A model generated the notes under the pieces. It saw only the letters and a program-made list of their open reading frames with translations, was not told the origin of the DNA and did no database searches. A stretch of DNA of 64,000 bases from Sagittula marina (GTDB lineage: Bacteria > Pseudomonadota > Alphaproteobacteria > Rhodobacterales > Rhodobacteraceae), in NCBI RefSeq assembly GCF_014196795.1, contig NZ_JACIEJ010000007.1, positions 186,001 to 250,000 on the forward strand, read 5' to 3'. Made by a program: the position numbers and the translations under genes. Shown one piece after another: positions 44,564 through 54,274 of this stretch (positions are counted from its first letter, which is position 1; each line of letters begins with the position of its first letter).

Positions 44564-45776
44564 CGTGAACGAAGTCCGGAAGGACTTCCCGATCTTGTCG
44601 CGTGAGGTGAACGGCAAGCCGCTGGTCTACCTGGACAATGGCGCGTCGGCACAGAAACCGCAGGTGGTGATTGACGCCGTGACACGCGGCTATGCCGAGG
44701 AATATGCCAACGTTCACAGGGGCCTGCACTATCTGTCGAACCTTGCGACCGACAAGTACGAAGGCGTGCGCGGCACCATCGCGCGCTTCCTTGGTGCGAC
44801 GTCGGAAGACGAGATCGTGTACACCACCGGCACGACCATGGGGATCAACCTGGTGGCCTATGGCTGGGCGATGCCGCGGATGGAGGCGGGCGACGAGATC
44901 GTCCTGTCCGTCATGGAGCACCATGCCAATATCGTGCCTTGGCACTTTCTGCGGGAACGTCAGGGCGTTGTGATCAAGTGGGTCGATGTGGATTCCACCG
45001 GCGCGCTTGACCCGCAAAAGGTCATTGACGCCATCGGCCCCAAGACAAAGCTCGTCGCCGTCACCCAGGTGTCGAATGTTCTGGGCACCGTCGTCGACGT
45101 CAAAGCGATCTGTGCGGGCGCGCGCGCCAAGGGCGTGCCGGTTCTGGTGGACGGCTCTCAGGCCTCCGTGCACATGCCGGTGAACGTCGAGGAGATCGGC
45201 TGCGATTTCTATGCGATCACGGGCCACAAGCTGTATGGTCCGTCGGCCTCCGGCGCGATCTGGATCAAGTCCGACCGGATGAAGGAAATGCGTCCTTTCC
45301 TAGGTGGGGGCGACATGATCCGCGAGGTTCACAAGGACGAGATCACCTACAACGATCCGCCGATGAAGTTCGAGGCCGGCACGCCCGGTATCGTGCAGCA
45401 GATCGGCCTTGGCGTCGCGCTGGAGTACATGATGGATCTGGGGATGGAGAACATTTCTGCCCACGAGGCCATGCTGCGCGATTACACGGTGAGCAAGCTG
45501 GGCGGGCTGAACTGGATCTCGACCCAGGGCACAACCGCAGACAAGGCGGCGATCTTTTCGTTCACGATGGAAGGGGCGGCGCATGCGCATGACATCTCGA
45601 CCATCCTTGACAAAAAGGGCGTGGCGGTGCGTGCGGGGCATCACTGCGCCGGGCCGCTGATGGATCATCTGGGCGTATCGGCCACCTGCCGCGCGTCCTT
45701 TGGCTTGTACAACACGACCGAGGAGGTCGACGCGCTGGTCGACGCGCTGGAGCTGGCGCACGATCTCTTCGGTTAA
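44556..45776 (+). CDS. sufS: Cysteine desulfurase SufS
   Basis: The 406-residue group II desulfurase has VNGKPLVYLDNGASAQKP, the PLP-lysine motif YAITGHKLYGPSASG and the catalytic cysteine in RAGHHCAGPLMDHLG. It normally needs a sulfur acceptor such as SufE or SufU to reach full activity; none is seen in this operon. It is the last suf gene, and a terminator hairpin follows the stop codon directly. Confidence 0.96.
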   Translation: MYDVNEVRKDFPILSREVNGKPLVYLDNGASAQKPQVVIDAVTRGYAEEYANVHRGLHYLSNLATDKYEGVRGTIARFLGATSEDEIVYTTGTTMGINLVAYGWAMPRMEAGDEIVLSVMEHHANIVPWHFLRERQGVVIKWVDVDSTGALDPQKVIDAIGPKTKLVAVTQVSNVLGTVVDVKAICAGARAKGVPVLVDGSQASVHMPVNVEEIGCDFYAITGHKLYGPSASGAIWIKSDRMKEMRPFLGGGDMIREVHKDEITYNDPPMKFEAGTPGIVQQIGLGVALEYMMDLGMENISAHEAMLRDYTVSKLGGLNWISTQGTTADKAAIFSFTMEGAAHAHDISTILDKKGVAVRAGHHCAGPLMDHLGVSATCRASFGLYNTTEEVDALVDALELAHDLFG

Positions 45777-45780
45777 TCCG

Positions 45781-45802
45781 CAGGCATCTGCCTGTTCTTT
45801 TT
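45781..45802 (+). terminator. Intrinsic terminator of the suf operon
   Basis: CAGGCA and TGCCTG (45781-45794) pair, followed by TTCTTTTT. The stem is short, but the T run and the position 4 bases after the sufS stop codon are typical of an intrinsic terminator. Confidence 0.6.
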
Positions 45803-45883
45803 GCGACCCCAAGGTGTCGTTTCTAGCCATGTGCGCGTGAGTGCGCTACTCAATTGGCATCGAGACACACCTTGGGGGACCAC

Positions 45884-46897
45884 ATGACAGTTTTGGAAAC
45901 GGCCGATCAGGTCTCGGAGATCGCTTTCGGCTTCATGGGGTCGAAGGCGTTGTTCGCGGCGCTCGAAGTCGGCGTTTTCACCGAATTGTCGAAGGGCCCG
46001 GCCACGGCGGCCGAGCTTGCCAGCCGCACACCCGTCGATACGGACCGGGCAGAGACGCTGCTGACCGCTTTGGTGGGGCTTGGTCTGGTGACGCGTAAGG
46101 GGGAGACCTACGCAAATGCCCCCGCAGCGGAGGCGTTTCTGGTCAAGGGCGCGAAGTATGATTTCGGCGATTACCTGCGTTTGCAGGTGGGGCGGCAGAT
46201 GTACGGGCTGCTGGATCAGATCGACCGCGCCCTGATGGACACGCTGCCAGAAGGCGCGACGGCCTCTTACGCCGACTGGTTTTCCGACCCGGAGCAGGCG
46301 AAGCTCTATTCGGAATCGCAGCACGCCGGATCGCTCGGCCCGGCGCGGCAGTTGATCCGTAAGGTCGACCTGTCCGGGGCGCGCAGGATGCTGGATGTGG
46401 GCGGCGGCACGGGGGCGTTCGCGATCACGCTTTGCGGCGCCAATCCCAGCCTCAGCGCCACCATCGTGGATTTCCCCAATGTGGCGGTGTTGGGGCGGAA
46501 ACATGTGGCAGATGCGGGCCTGTCGGACCGGATCGCCTATATCGAGGGCAATGCGCTGGAGGCCGACTGGCCCGGCAATCAGGACGTGATCCTCATGTCC
46601 TACCTGTTTTCCGGTGTGCCGGGCGATGTCCACACGGGGCTGTTGAGACGAGCTTATGAGACGCTTGCGCCCGGCGGGCGGTTGCTGATTCATGACTTCG
46701 TGGTGGAGGCTGACCGCAGCGGGCCGAAACTTGCGGCGCTTTGGCAGTTGCAGCATACGGCTTTCACGCCAAAGGCGCGTTCGCTGGATACGGGCTGGCT
46801 GACGGGGGCCCTTGCGAAAGCCGGGTTCGAGGCCGTCGAGATCGGAGAAATGATCCCGGAGATGACGATGCTTGCAGTGGGCTGCAAAGCTGTTTGA
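45884..46897 (+). CDS. SAM-dependent O-methyltransferase (hydroxyindole/CrtF-like)
   Basis: The 337-residue protein has an N-terminal winged-helix dimerisation domain ([20 protein letters not shown]), then a class I SAM fold with [15 protein letters not shown] and [16 protein letters not shown]. This layout is shared by acetylserotonin O-methyltransferase, hydroxyneurosporene methyltransferase (CrtF) and BchU. No carotenoid or photosynthesis gene is nearby, so the substrate is open. GGGGG precedes the ATG at 45884. It is separated from sufS by a terminator, so it has its own promoter. Confidence 0.86.
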   Translation: MTVLETADQVSEIAFGFMGSKALFAALEVGVFTELSKGPATAAELASRTPVDTDRAETLLTALVGLGLVTRKGETYANAPAAEAFLVKGAKYDFGDYLRLQVGRQMYGLLDQIDRALMDTLPEGATASYADWFSDPEQAKLYSESQHAGSLGPARQLIRKVDLSGARRMLDVGGGTGAFAITLCGANPSLSATIVDFPNVAVLGRKHVADAGLSDRIAYIEGNALEADWPGNQDVILMSYLFSGVPGDVHTGLLRRAYETLAPGGRLLIHDFVVEADRSGPKLAALWQLQHTAFTPKARSLDTGWLTGALAKAGFEAVEIGEMIPEMTMLAVGCKAV

Positions 46898-46961
46898 TGC
46901 GCGTCGTGGGAGAAGAAACGCACTTGCAGCCGCGCTTCGGGCGCGGTAGATGCGTCCTCAG

Positions 46962-47038
<77 letters not shown>

Positions 47039-47722
47039 TTTGCAAACTAAACTTGTGCCAGAAACCCGCTAACGTCTGCGAAAAAGCAAGCGATAGCGTG
47101 CGCGACACGATGCCAAGAACGACATCAGAAGCGTTTTTTTTGAATTAAATTCAAGGTTTTGGTGTTTGCTTCAGCCGGCGAATAATTTCGCCTTTGCCGA
47201 CTTCTTTTATGCTGATTTGAGAGCCGGAGTGAGCGGCCCTGACGACAACAGGGCCTAGCCGGTGAAGGGTGAATGTCCGGGTGGAAACGCTTTTATGGAT
47301 GGAGCCTTCGACAGCGGAGAGCGGGTTTGCGTGAGATTTGAACAGGTGTGACCGGGACGGTTGTCGGTAAGTGATGCGCCAAAGGCCAACCCTTGAGCCC
47401 TCTAGAGCGCAGGCCAAGCGCGGCTGTCAAGAACAATAGGGTGGTGGCGGGCTCTTCATGCGCAGGGCCGATTCTGCCAGACGACTAAATACTCCGCCTT
47501 TTTGCCAAGTTCGCGAGGGTCGCCATTGATCGCGCGTAGGCGGCTGGACGATCCGCAGGCTGAAGCGACTGTTACACCGTCAAAACGACGCCACCGTCAT
47601 GAGCGCGCGGCGACTAAATTATTGAATAACAATATCTTTATTGCGGGTTGTGGGGCGCGCTTGTGGGTCGCGTCTTGGCGTGTCACATAGTCGGCAAAGC
47701 CCGATGACAGGAGGCAAGGCAG
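47039..47722. other. Gene-poor stretch after tRNA-Arg
   Basis: About 680 bases without a convincing gene. It contains a T8 run and the AT-rich palindrome TTGAATTAAATTCAA (47140-47154) and has patches of lower GC. An open frame on the minus strand (47151-47417) lacks a binding site and resembles no family I know. A gene-poor region directly 3' of a tRNA is a typical integration site, but I find no integrase or clear attachment repeat. Confidence 0.5.
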
Positions 47723-48118
47723 ATGGCCGATCCAACTCAACCCAGATTGCAAGAGATCGAACGTGAACGCGCCGCCATGTTCCGCGGGCCTTGGATTGCA
47801 AAGATGGCGCGCGGCGAGCTGTCGCTGGGAGAAACCTTCTGGGGCGGTTTCCTTGGGATGCAGTTGATCCTCATGCCGCTGTGGCTGGTGCTTGTTGCCT
47901 TCTTGCCCGCGTTCGTTCCTTCTGTTGGCTGGGCGACGCGGCTTGCGTTTTTCGTCTTGCAGGCCGTCTGGACGGCTGTTGTCACGCAAGCCGTTTTGCG
48001 CGTGGCCCCAAAATCCTACCAGGCTGGCGGCTGGCGCTGGGGCGCAATGATCCTGTCCGTGGTGATCCTGCTGCAGGTGCTCGTTTTGCTCGGAATGTGG
48101 TTGACCGGCGCACTCTGA
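47723..48118 (+). CDS. Small hypothetical membrane protein
   Basis: The 131-residue protein has a ~40-residue hydrophilic N-terminus (MADPTQPRLQEIERERAAMFRG is only partly conserved in style) and three hydrophobic helices (QLILMPLWLVLVAFLPAFV, LAFFVLQAVWTAVVTQAVL, MILSVVILLQVLVLLGMWL). GGAGG lies upstream of the ATG. No function can be assigned. It lies 55 bp before the photolyase gene on the same strand. Confidence 0.65.
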   Translation: MADPTQPRLQEIERERAAMFRGPWIAKMARGELSLGETFWGGFLGMQLILMPLWLVLVAFLPAFVPSVGWATRLAFFVLQAVWTAVVTQAVLRVAPKSYQAGGWRWGAMILSVVILLQVLVLLGMWLTGAL

Positions 48119-48173
48119 CCCTTGTCTTGCGGAGGGGCGCGCTAGGTTCCCCAGCGACATGACAGGAGGCCAC

Positions 48174-49592
48174 ATGACCACTTCCCCCACAATTCTTTGG
48201 GTGCGCCGCGATTTGCGACTGTCCGATCATGCGGCGCTTACGGCGGCGGTGTCGCGTGGCGGGCCGGTGATCCCGGTCTTCATTCGTGACGGTCTTGTGG
48301 ACGAGCTGGGAGCGGCGCCGAAATGGCGGCTGGGGCTGGGGCTGGAGGGCTACGGGGAGGCGTTGACGGAGGCCGGGAGCCGCTTGATTCTGCGGTCCGG
48401 TCCGGCGCGCGAGGTGCTCGAGGAACTGGTCGAGCAGACGGGCGCGGGCGCGGTGTATTGGATGCGCGCCTATGATCCCGACAGCGTGGACCGCGATACC
48501 CGCGTCAAGGAGGCGCTGAAGGCGAAAAATGTCGAGGCCGAAAGCTACACCGGACATGTGATGTTTGAACCCTGGACGGTCGAGACGAAACAAGGCGGCT
48601 TTTACAAGGTTTACACGCCGTTTTGGAAATCGGTTGAAACCCGTGAGGTGCCGGAACCGCTCAGCCGCCCGTCTTCGATCCCGGCGCCGGACAATTGGCC
48701 GCAAAGCGATCATCTGGACGACTGGCACCTTGGGGCCGCAATGCGGCGCGGTGCAGAGGTTGTCCGACCTTACGTGCAATTGGGTGAGCAGGCCGCGCAG
48801 ACCCGTTTGGGGGTTTTCATGCGCGACAAGGTGGCGGACTACAATGAGGCGCGGGATCGCGTGGCCGTTGACGGCACCTCGGCCATGTCAGAAAACTTGT
48901 CACTGGGCGAGATCAGCCCCGCACAGTGCTGGCACGCGGGATTGCGGGCACGCGACGCAGGCAAGGACGGGGCAGGGACCTTTCTCAAGGAACTGGTGTG
49001 GCGCGAGTTTGCCTATCATCTGATGTGGCACACGCCGCGCCTCCTGACGGAAAACTGGCGGCCTGAATGGGATGCCTTCCCATGGAACGAGGACGAGCGC
49101 CTCAAGGAGGTAAAGGCTTGGAAACAAGGCCGCACCGGTATTCCTTTCGTCGATGCCGGGATGCGGGAACTCTACGTAACCGGGCGGATGCACAATCGCG
49201 TGCGCATGATCGTGGCGAGCTATCTGACCAAGCATTTGATGTGCCACTGGAGCATCGGTCAAAAATGGTTCGAGGACTGTCTGATTGATTGGGATCCGGC
49301 CTCCAACGCCTTGGGCTGGCAATGGTCTGCGGGATCAGGCCCGGATGCGACGCCCTATTTTCGCGTCTTCAACCCCGTCACCCAATGCCAGAAATTCGAT
49401 CCGAAACGTGCATACATTGATCGGTGGATCGCCGAAGAGCACGAGGCGCCGACCGACACCGCGCTGAGCTATTTCGACGCGATCCCCGAAAGCTGGCCCC
49501 TGTCGCCGGACGACAGCTATCCGGAGCCGATTGTCGATGTGAAAGAAGGCCGCCAAAAAGCGCTCGACGCCTACCAGAACCGCGACTTCTGA
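48174..49592 (+). CDS. phrB: Deoxyribodipyrimidine photolyase
   Basis: The 472-residue protein has an N-terminal photolyase domain (ILWVRRDLRLSDHAAL) and a C-terminal FAD-binding domain (FLKELVWREFAYHLMWH, TGIPFVDAGMRELYVTGRMHNRVRMI, WQWSAGSGPDATPYFRVFNP). These are the class I CPD photolyase patterns; a cryptochrome-like role is less likely. AGGAGG at 48163-48168 decides the ATG at 48174 over the one at 48159. It repairs UV-induced pyrimidine dimers with light. Confidence 0.95.
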   Translation: MTTSPTILWVRRDLRLSDHAALTAAVSRGGPVIPVFIRDGLVDELGAAPKWRLGLGLEGYGEALTEAGSRLILRSGPAREVLEELVEQTGAGAVYWMRAYDPDSVDRDTRVKEALKAKNVEAESYTGHVMFEPWTVETKQGGFYKVYTPFWKSVETREVPEPLSRPSSIPAPDNWPQSDHLDDWHLGAAMRRGAEVVRPYVQLGEQAAQTRLGVFMRDKVADYNEARDRVAVDGTSAMSENLSLGEISPAQCWHAGLRARDAGKDGAGTFLKELVWREFAYHLMWHTPRLLTENWRPEWDAFPWNEDERLKEVKAWKQGRTGIPFVDAGMRELYVTGRMHNRVRMIVASYLTKHLMCHWSIGQKWFEDCLIDWDPASNALGWQWSAGSGPDATPYFRVFNPVTQCQKFDPKRAYIDRWIAEEHEAPTDTALSYFDAIPESWPLSPDDSYPEPIVDVKEGRQKALDAYQNRDF

Positions 49593-49630
49593 CGCGCTGG
49601 CGGCGCCTTTGCTTTTCATATGCTCAAAAT

Positions 49631-49671
49631 CGCGGCCGCAGGCCGCGCGGGTCGCCCCGGCAGTGCCGGGG
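49631..49671. terminator. Pair of GC-rich hairpins between convergent genes
   Basis: CGCGGCC-GCA-GGCCGCG (49631-49647) and CCCCGGC-AGT-GCCGGGG (49655-49671) are two perfect 7-bp stems in the short space between photolyase (plus) and the lipoprotein gene (minus). They probably end transcription from both sides. Confidence 0.6.
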
Positions 49672-49680
49672 GGAAACACC

Positions 49681-50100
49681 TTAGCGGGAGACGCCGGCCA
49701 TTGCATTCATGGCCACCCAACCGCTGCGCCCATTGCCGAAATTCATCATGCACACAGGTTTGTCGTCATCGCAGGTCTGGATGAAGCCCCCTTCGCCCGG
49801 AAGCAGTTGCCCGGTCGACGTCGTCCGGTCCGACCCGTCATAAATTGCGATCGCATCGTCACCCATATTGAAATAGGCGATATTGCGCGGCAGATCGCGG
49901 CGCCAGTTCTGCGTCTTTGGCGCGGCTTGCTCAATGGGGGCCGGCGCGGAAAGGGTCGGCGTGCCGGACAGGGTGATCGGGCCACCGCTGGAAACAGTCC
50001 GATTCTGTGGCTGGGTCAGAGGTGCCACCGCTTTATTAACTTGTCCGCAGCCTGCCACGGTCGCAGCCGCGAGGCATATGCTAAAAATCTGTCGTTTCAC
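49681..50100 (-). CDS. Small lipoprotein, hypothetical
   Basis: The 139-residue protein begins with a lipoprotein signal peptide (MKRQIFSICLAAATVAGC), with cysteine at position 18 as the lipid site. A proline/alanine-rich linker follows. The C-terminal ~60 residues (AYFNMGDDAIAIYDG, LLPGEGGFIQTCDDDKPVCMMNFGNG, GWVAMNA) look like a small SH3-like beta barrel with two cysteines that could form a disulfide. Function unknown. Confidence 0.75.
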   Translation of the reverse strand: MKRQIFSICLAAATVAGCGQVNKAVAPLTQPQNRTVSSGGPITLSGTPTLSAPAPIEQAAPKTQNWRRDLPRNIAYFNMGDDAIAIYDGSDRTTSTGQLLPGEGGFIQTCDDDKPVCMMNFGNGRSGWVAMNAMAGVSR

Positions 50101-50279
50101 GACTGTCTACTCCTGTACGGCATCGCCCGAGCCTCGTTAAGATATTGATCCGCTCGCGCGGGCCAGGCGTATAATTCTTAATAAAACACAAACTTGCCGG
50201 AATTCCCAAGCCCGAAGGCTTGCCGGTTTTCCAGACCAACATAAACTTCGTTGAAATAAATGAAAATCGAAAGCTGCAC

Positions 50280-51488
50280 ATGCACCTGACCTCACTTCAA
50301 GACCAGACCAACTTGCCGCGGTATTTCGCGCAGGTCTTTCAGATGGCCCAGAACATGGAGCGCGGCCGTCTTGACATCGTGTTGCCGGACGGCCGCATGT
50401 TTCGCGCCGACGGGGCCGCGCCGGGTCCGGTGGCAGAGGTGCATCTGCACAGCGACGATATTTTTGCCCGGCTGATCCGCGAGGGGGAGCTTGGGTTTTG
50501 CGAGGCCTACATGGATCAGGGCTGGACGACGCCGGATCTGATGGCCTTTCTGGACTTGGTGCATGCCAATGAGGACAGCCTGTTCGATGGCTTTCCTGGT
50601 CAGAAACTGTTGCAGATGTGGGAAAAGTTCCGCTTCTGGATGCAGCGGAATTCCAAGCGTCAGGCGCGGCGCAACATTTCCCACCACTACGATCTTGGGA
50701 ATGATTTCTACAGCCTGTGGCTGGATGAAACCATGACGTACAGTTCCGCCCTGTTCGAGACCGGGCAGGAAAGCACCGAAAAGGCGCAAATCGCCAAATA
50801 TGCCTCCATGGTGGATCAAATGGGCGCGAAACCCGGCGACCACGTCTTGGAAATCGGCTGCGGTTGGGGCGGGTTTGCGGAATACGCCGCCAAAGAGCGC
50901 GGTTTGCGTGTCACCGGCCTGACGATTTCCAAGGAACAACTGGTCTACGCGCAGCAGCGGATGCAGCGCGCCGGGCTGTCCGATATGGTTGAATTAAAGT
51001 TGCAGGATTATCGTGACGAGCGCGGTCAATACGACGGTATCGCGAGCATCGAGATGTTCGAGGCGGTGGGCGAAAAATACTGGCCGGTCTACTTTGACAC
51101 GGTGCGGGACCGCCTGAAGCCCGGTGCCAACGCGACGTTGCAGATCATCACTGTGCAGCACAAGCGCTACGAAATCTACCGGCGCGGCGTTGATTTCATT
51201 CAGAAATACATCTTTCCGGGTGGCATGTTGCCTAGCCCCGAGGTGCTGCGCCTCGAAGTTGAGAAGGCCGGGCTGCAGGTGGTGCGGTCGCTCGAATTCG
51301 GCGAAAGCTACAGTCAGACTTTGCGCCGCTGGAACGAGAGCTTCAACGAGCGGTGGGACGAAATTGCGCAGATGGGATTCGATGATCGCTTTCGCAGGAT
51401 GTGGAATTTCTATCTCTCCTCTTGCGCGGCGACATTTCACAGCGGTAATTGTGACGTGACCCAGATCACGATGCAAAGGCCCGTTTGA
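50280..51488 (+). CDS. cfa: Cyclopropane-fatty-acyl-phospholipid synthase family protein
   Basis: From the ATG at 50280 the protein has 402 residues, the usual size. The SAM motif is VLEIGCGWGGFAEYAA, preceded by NISHHYDLGNDFYSLWLDETMTYSSA and followed by ISKEQLVYAQQR and SIEMFEAVGEKYWPVYF, all diagnostic of Cfa-type enzymes. It adds a methylene group to unsaturated acyl chains of membrane phospholipids. A longer start at 50220 exists but lacks a binding site. It is followed 3 bp later by trgA and is likely in one operon with trgAB. Confidence 0.92.
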   Translation: MHLTSLQDQTNLPRYFAQVFQMAQNMERGRLDIVLPDGRMFRADGAAPGPVAEVHLHSDDIFARLIREGELGFCEAYMDQGWTTPDLMAFLDLVHANEDSLFDGFPGQKLLQMWEKFRFWMQRNSKRQARRNISHHYDLGNDFYSLWLDETMTYSSALFETGQESTEKAQIAKYASMVDQMGAKPGDHVLEIGCGWGGFAEYAAKERGLRVTGLTISKEQLVYAQQRMQRAGLSDMVELKLQDYRDERGQYDGIASIEMFEAVGEKYWPVYFDTVRDRLKPGANATLQIITVQHKRYEIYRRGVDFIQKYIFPGGMLPSPEVLRLEVEKAGLQVVRSLEFGESYSQTLRRWNESFNERWDEIAQMGFDDRFRRMWNFYLSSCAATFHSGNCDVTQITMQRPV

Positions 51489-51491
51489 TCC

Positions 51492-51932
51492 ATGCCCACA
51501 GCCGCAAAACTTGTCGCAGCGATTTGTCTGGCTGTGGTGGCATGGTTTGCGTCTGAGGCAGTGAAACCCCTGTTTCCCGAGGGGCAGGACTTCGGGAACT
51601 TCAATTACTGGAACACGGCCATTGGGCTTCTTTGCGGCTGGGTGATCCTAGGGTCGCGGGCCGGGCGCGGCTTTTCCGCCGGTATTTCCAATGGAGCCAC
51701 AGCCGTTGTGTCGATGACTTTGGTTGCTCTTTTCGTCTATGCCACGGACGAGATGATCAACCGTGCATTTCGCAGATTTTACGATGACCCGTTCGAAGCG
51801 GTGGTGGCGATCGCTGAAATGGCGTTGGAATTTGGGGTCAAGATCTTTGACGGGCAGGTCGTTGTCACGCTTCTGGTGGGGGGCATCCTGAGCGGTATTC
51901 TTACGGAAATCGCGGCGAAGCGCTGGAGATAG
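51492..51932 (+). CDS. trgA: TrgA-family membrane protein (tellurite resistance locus)
   Basis: The 146-residue protein has four hydrophobic helices with PTAAKLVAAICLAVVAWFAS at the start and the loop FPEGQDFGNFNYWNTAIGLLCGW. This is the TrgA pattern from Rhodobacter, where trgAB and the adjacent cysK contribute to tellurite resistance. The order trgA-trgB-cysK is conserved here, which strengthens the call. Its molecular function is not known. Confidence 0.85.
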   Translation: MPTAAKLVAAICLAVVAWFASEAVKPLFPEGQDFGNFNYWNTAIGLLCGWVILGSRAGRGFSAGISNGATAVVSMTLVALFVYATDEMINRAFRRFYDDPFEAVVAIAEMALEFGVKIFDGQVVVTLLVGGILSGILTEIAAKRWR

Positions 51933-51934
51933 TT

Positions 51935-53050
51935 TTGAACAGCCTGTTTTGTTTCGGCACTTTGCGCGATGCGGCGCTGCGCGCGATTGTTCTTGGCCGA
52001 GACGTGCCTGTCAGTGATGCGTCCCTGTCAGGTCACGAGGTGATTGAAATCAACGGGCAGCCGTGGCCGGCCATGCGCGTCGGTCCGGGGACGGCCCGGG
52101 GTGTTTTACTTCAAGGGCTGACGGCGAACGATCATGCGCGGCTGGATTTCTACACGTCCGGGTTTGACTTTGACGCCCGTCCAGTGACGGTTCAGACTGA
52201 AACAGGCCCGGTTGAGACCCATGCCTATTTTCCTGCGGGGCAGGCGACGGAGGCGGCGCTCTGGTCGCTGGAGGCATGGCAAGCCTCCTGGGGGGAGGTC
52301 AGCCGGATCGCCGCAGGCGAGGTCATGGCGCGCTTTGGCAAACCCGGTGGGGAGAGCGCGGCCACCCTGTTGCCGTTCTTTCGCAACCGCGCCTGGTCTC
52401 AGGTGATCGCCCGCAAGGAACCGCCGCGCGAGCTGCGCACCACAATGTCGATGAAAGAAGATGTGGAGGTGCTGGAGACGCTCGACGGCTATGACGGGTT
52501 CTTTCGCCTGCAGCCGTTTCGTCTGCGATATCGTCGGTTTGACGGCTCTTGGGGCGACGAATTGCGGCGTGAGTGTTTCGTGGCCTACGACGTGGCGCTG
52601 GTGCTGCCCTATGATCCCCAGACCGACAAACTATTGTTGACGGAACAGTTGCGCTTTGGGCCAATCCATCGCGGCGATCCTGCCCCTTGGGTGCTGGAGC
52701 CGGTGGCGGGCATGATCGACGCGGGCGAAAGCCCGGAGGAGGCGGCCCGGCGCGAAACGGTGGAAGAGGCCGGGCTGGACCTGGAGGCGCTTTTGCCGAT
52801 CTCTGCCGGATATGCCTCGCCCGGATACAGCACCGAATTTTACCACACGTTCATCGGCTTGTGTGACCTGTCCGAGCGGGAGGCGCAGTCCATGGCCGGC
52901 CTCGACGCGGAGCATGAGGACATCCGCAACCATGTCTTGAGCTTCGATGCGGCGTTGCATCTGATCGAGACCGGGGAGATCAACGCTCTGCCCTTGCAGA
53001 TGATGATCTTTGCGCTGGGGGCGCGGCGCGCAGAGCTGCGAAAGAAATAG
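51935..53050 (+). CDS. trgB: TrgB-like protein: gamma-glutamylcyclotransferase-like plus NUDIX hydrolase domain
   Basis: The 371-residue protein is a fusion. The first ~150 residues resemble an AIG2/GGCT-like fold (FCFGTLRDAALRAIVLG, LQGLTANDHARLDFYTSGF). The rest is a NUDIX domain of the ADP-ribose pyrophosphatase type with the full box GMIDAGESPEEAARRETVEEAG. The start is a TTG two bases after the trgA stop. It probably hydrolyses ADP-sugars or similar compounds; its link to tellurite resistance comes from the Rhodobacter locus. Confidence 0.87.
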   Translation: MNSLFCFGTLRDAALRAIVLGRDVPVSDASLSGHEVIEINGQPWPAMRVGPGTARGVLLQGLTANDHARLDFYTSGFDFDARPVTVQTETGPVETHAYFPAGQATEAALWSLEAWQASWGEVSRIAAGEVMARFGKPGGESAATLLPFFRNRAWSQVIARKEPPRELRTTMSMKEDVEVLETLDGYDGFFRLQPFRLRYRRFDGSWGDELRRECFVAYDVALVLPYDPQTDKLLLTEQLRFGPIHRGDPAPWVLEPVAGMIDAGESPEEAARRETVEEAGLDLEALLPISAGYASPGYSTEFYHTFIGLCDLSEREAQSMAGLDAEHEDIRNHVLSFDAALHLIETGEINALPLQMMIFALGARRAELRKK

Positions 53051-53245
53051 TATTGGTTTTGGGGAATGTGATGCGGGACGCCTGTTGGCGCGGCATTATC
53101 TGACGCAGAACCGGCGTCCCTGAGGCGGGCCAAAGCCAAAACGCAAGAACGTGCCCAGCCGGGTCTGGGGCATGGCGCGGCTCTTGAGTTCCCAAGGGCG
53201 CAGCCCTACACCTGTCAGCAACACGTTGATAAAGGATCGCAGCAC

Positions 53246-54274
53246 ATGCGCATTGCAGCCGACCTCGCCCAGGCCGTTGGGAACACCCCGCTGATCAAGC
53301 TGAAGAACGCATCCGAAGAGACAGGCTGCGAGATCCTCGGCAAGGCAGAGTTCATGAATCCGGGTCAGTCGGTCAAGGATCGGGCCGCGCTGTACATCAT
53401 CAAGGACGCCATCGAAAAGGGCCAGCTGAAGCCCGGCGGCACCATTGTTGAGGGCACCGCCGGGAACACCGGTATCGGTCTGGCACTGGTGGGCGCGTCC
53501 ATGGGGTTCAAGACGGTGATCGTCATGCCCGAGACGCAGAGCCAGGAAAAGAAGGACATGCTGCGTCTTGCCGGGGCGGAGTTGGTGCTTGTTCCGGCCG
53601 CGCCGTACAGCAACCCCAATAACTATGTGCGCTATTCCGGCCGTCTGGCCGAAGAGTTGGCGCAAACCACGCCAGAGGGGGTGATCTGGGCAAACCAGTT
53701 CGACAATGTGGCGAACCGTCTGGCGCATATCGAGACCACCGGCCCTGAAATCTGGGAGCAGACCGACGGCAAGGTCAACGGCTTTGTCTGCGCGGTCGGG
53801 TCCGGCGGGACGCTGGCGGGTGTTGGCATGGCGTTGCAGCCCAAGGGCGTGAAGATTGGCCTGGCCGATCCTGAAGGCGCGGGTCTGTACAAGATCTACA
53901 CCGGCGAGGAAAACCCCGGCAACTCCATCACCGAAGGCATCGGGCAGGGACGTATCACGGCCAACCTCGAAGGGTTCACACCGGATTATTGCTGGCGTGT
54001 CTCCGACGCGGAGGCACTGCCGGTGGTCTACGACATGTTGCAGGACGAGGGCCTGTGCCTTGGCGGATCGTCGGGCGTGAACGTGGCCGGTGCGATCCGG
54101 ATGGCCAAGGAAATGGGACCGGGCCATACCATCGTCACCATTCTGTGCGATTATGGCACACGCTACCAGTCCAAGCTGTTCAACCCTGATTTCCTGAAAG
54201 AAAAAGGCCTGCCAACGCCGCCTTGGCTGACGCGGGCCCCGGCCTCCATCCCTGGCGTATTCGAGGACGCATGA
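53246..54274 (+). CDS. cysK: Cysteine synthase A
   Basis: The 342-residue PLP enzyme has Lys44 in MNPGQSVKDRAAL, the substrate loop EGTAGNTGIG and the phosphate-binding GSGGTLAGVG. It makes cysteine from O-acetylserine and sulfide. The protein is slightly longer than typical CysK. It lies 195 bp downstream of trgB, as in Rhodobacter. Its end overlaps the mechanosensitive channel gene by 4 bp. Confidence 0.95.
   Translation: MRIAADLAQAVGNTPLIKLKNASEETGCEILGKAEFMNPGQSVKDRAALYIIKDAIEKGQLKPGGTIVEGTAGNTGIGLALVGASMGFKTVIVMPETQSQEKKDMLRLAGAELVLVPAAPYSNPNNYVRYSGRLAEELAQTTPEGVIWANQFDNVANRLAHIETTGPEIWEQTDGKVNGFVCAVGSGGTLAGVGMALQPKGVKIGLADPEGAGLYKIYTGEENPGNSITEGIGQGRITANLEGFTPDYCWRVSDAEALPVVYDMLQDEGLCLGGSSGVNVAGAIRMAKEMGPGHTIVTILCDYGTRYQSKLFNPDFLKEKGLPTPPWLTRAPASIPGVFEDA

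Noticed and set aside
47151-47417. 88-codon open frame on the minus strand after the tRNA
   Set aside because: No ribosome binding site, no family resemblance, and flanking DNA is non-coding in character.
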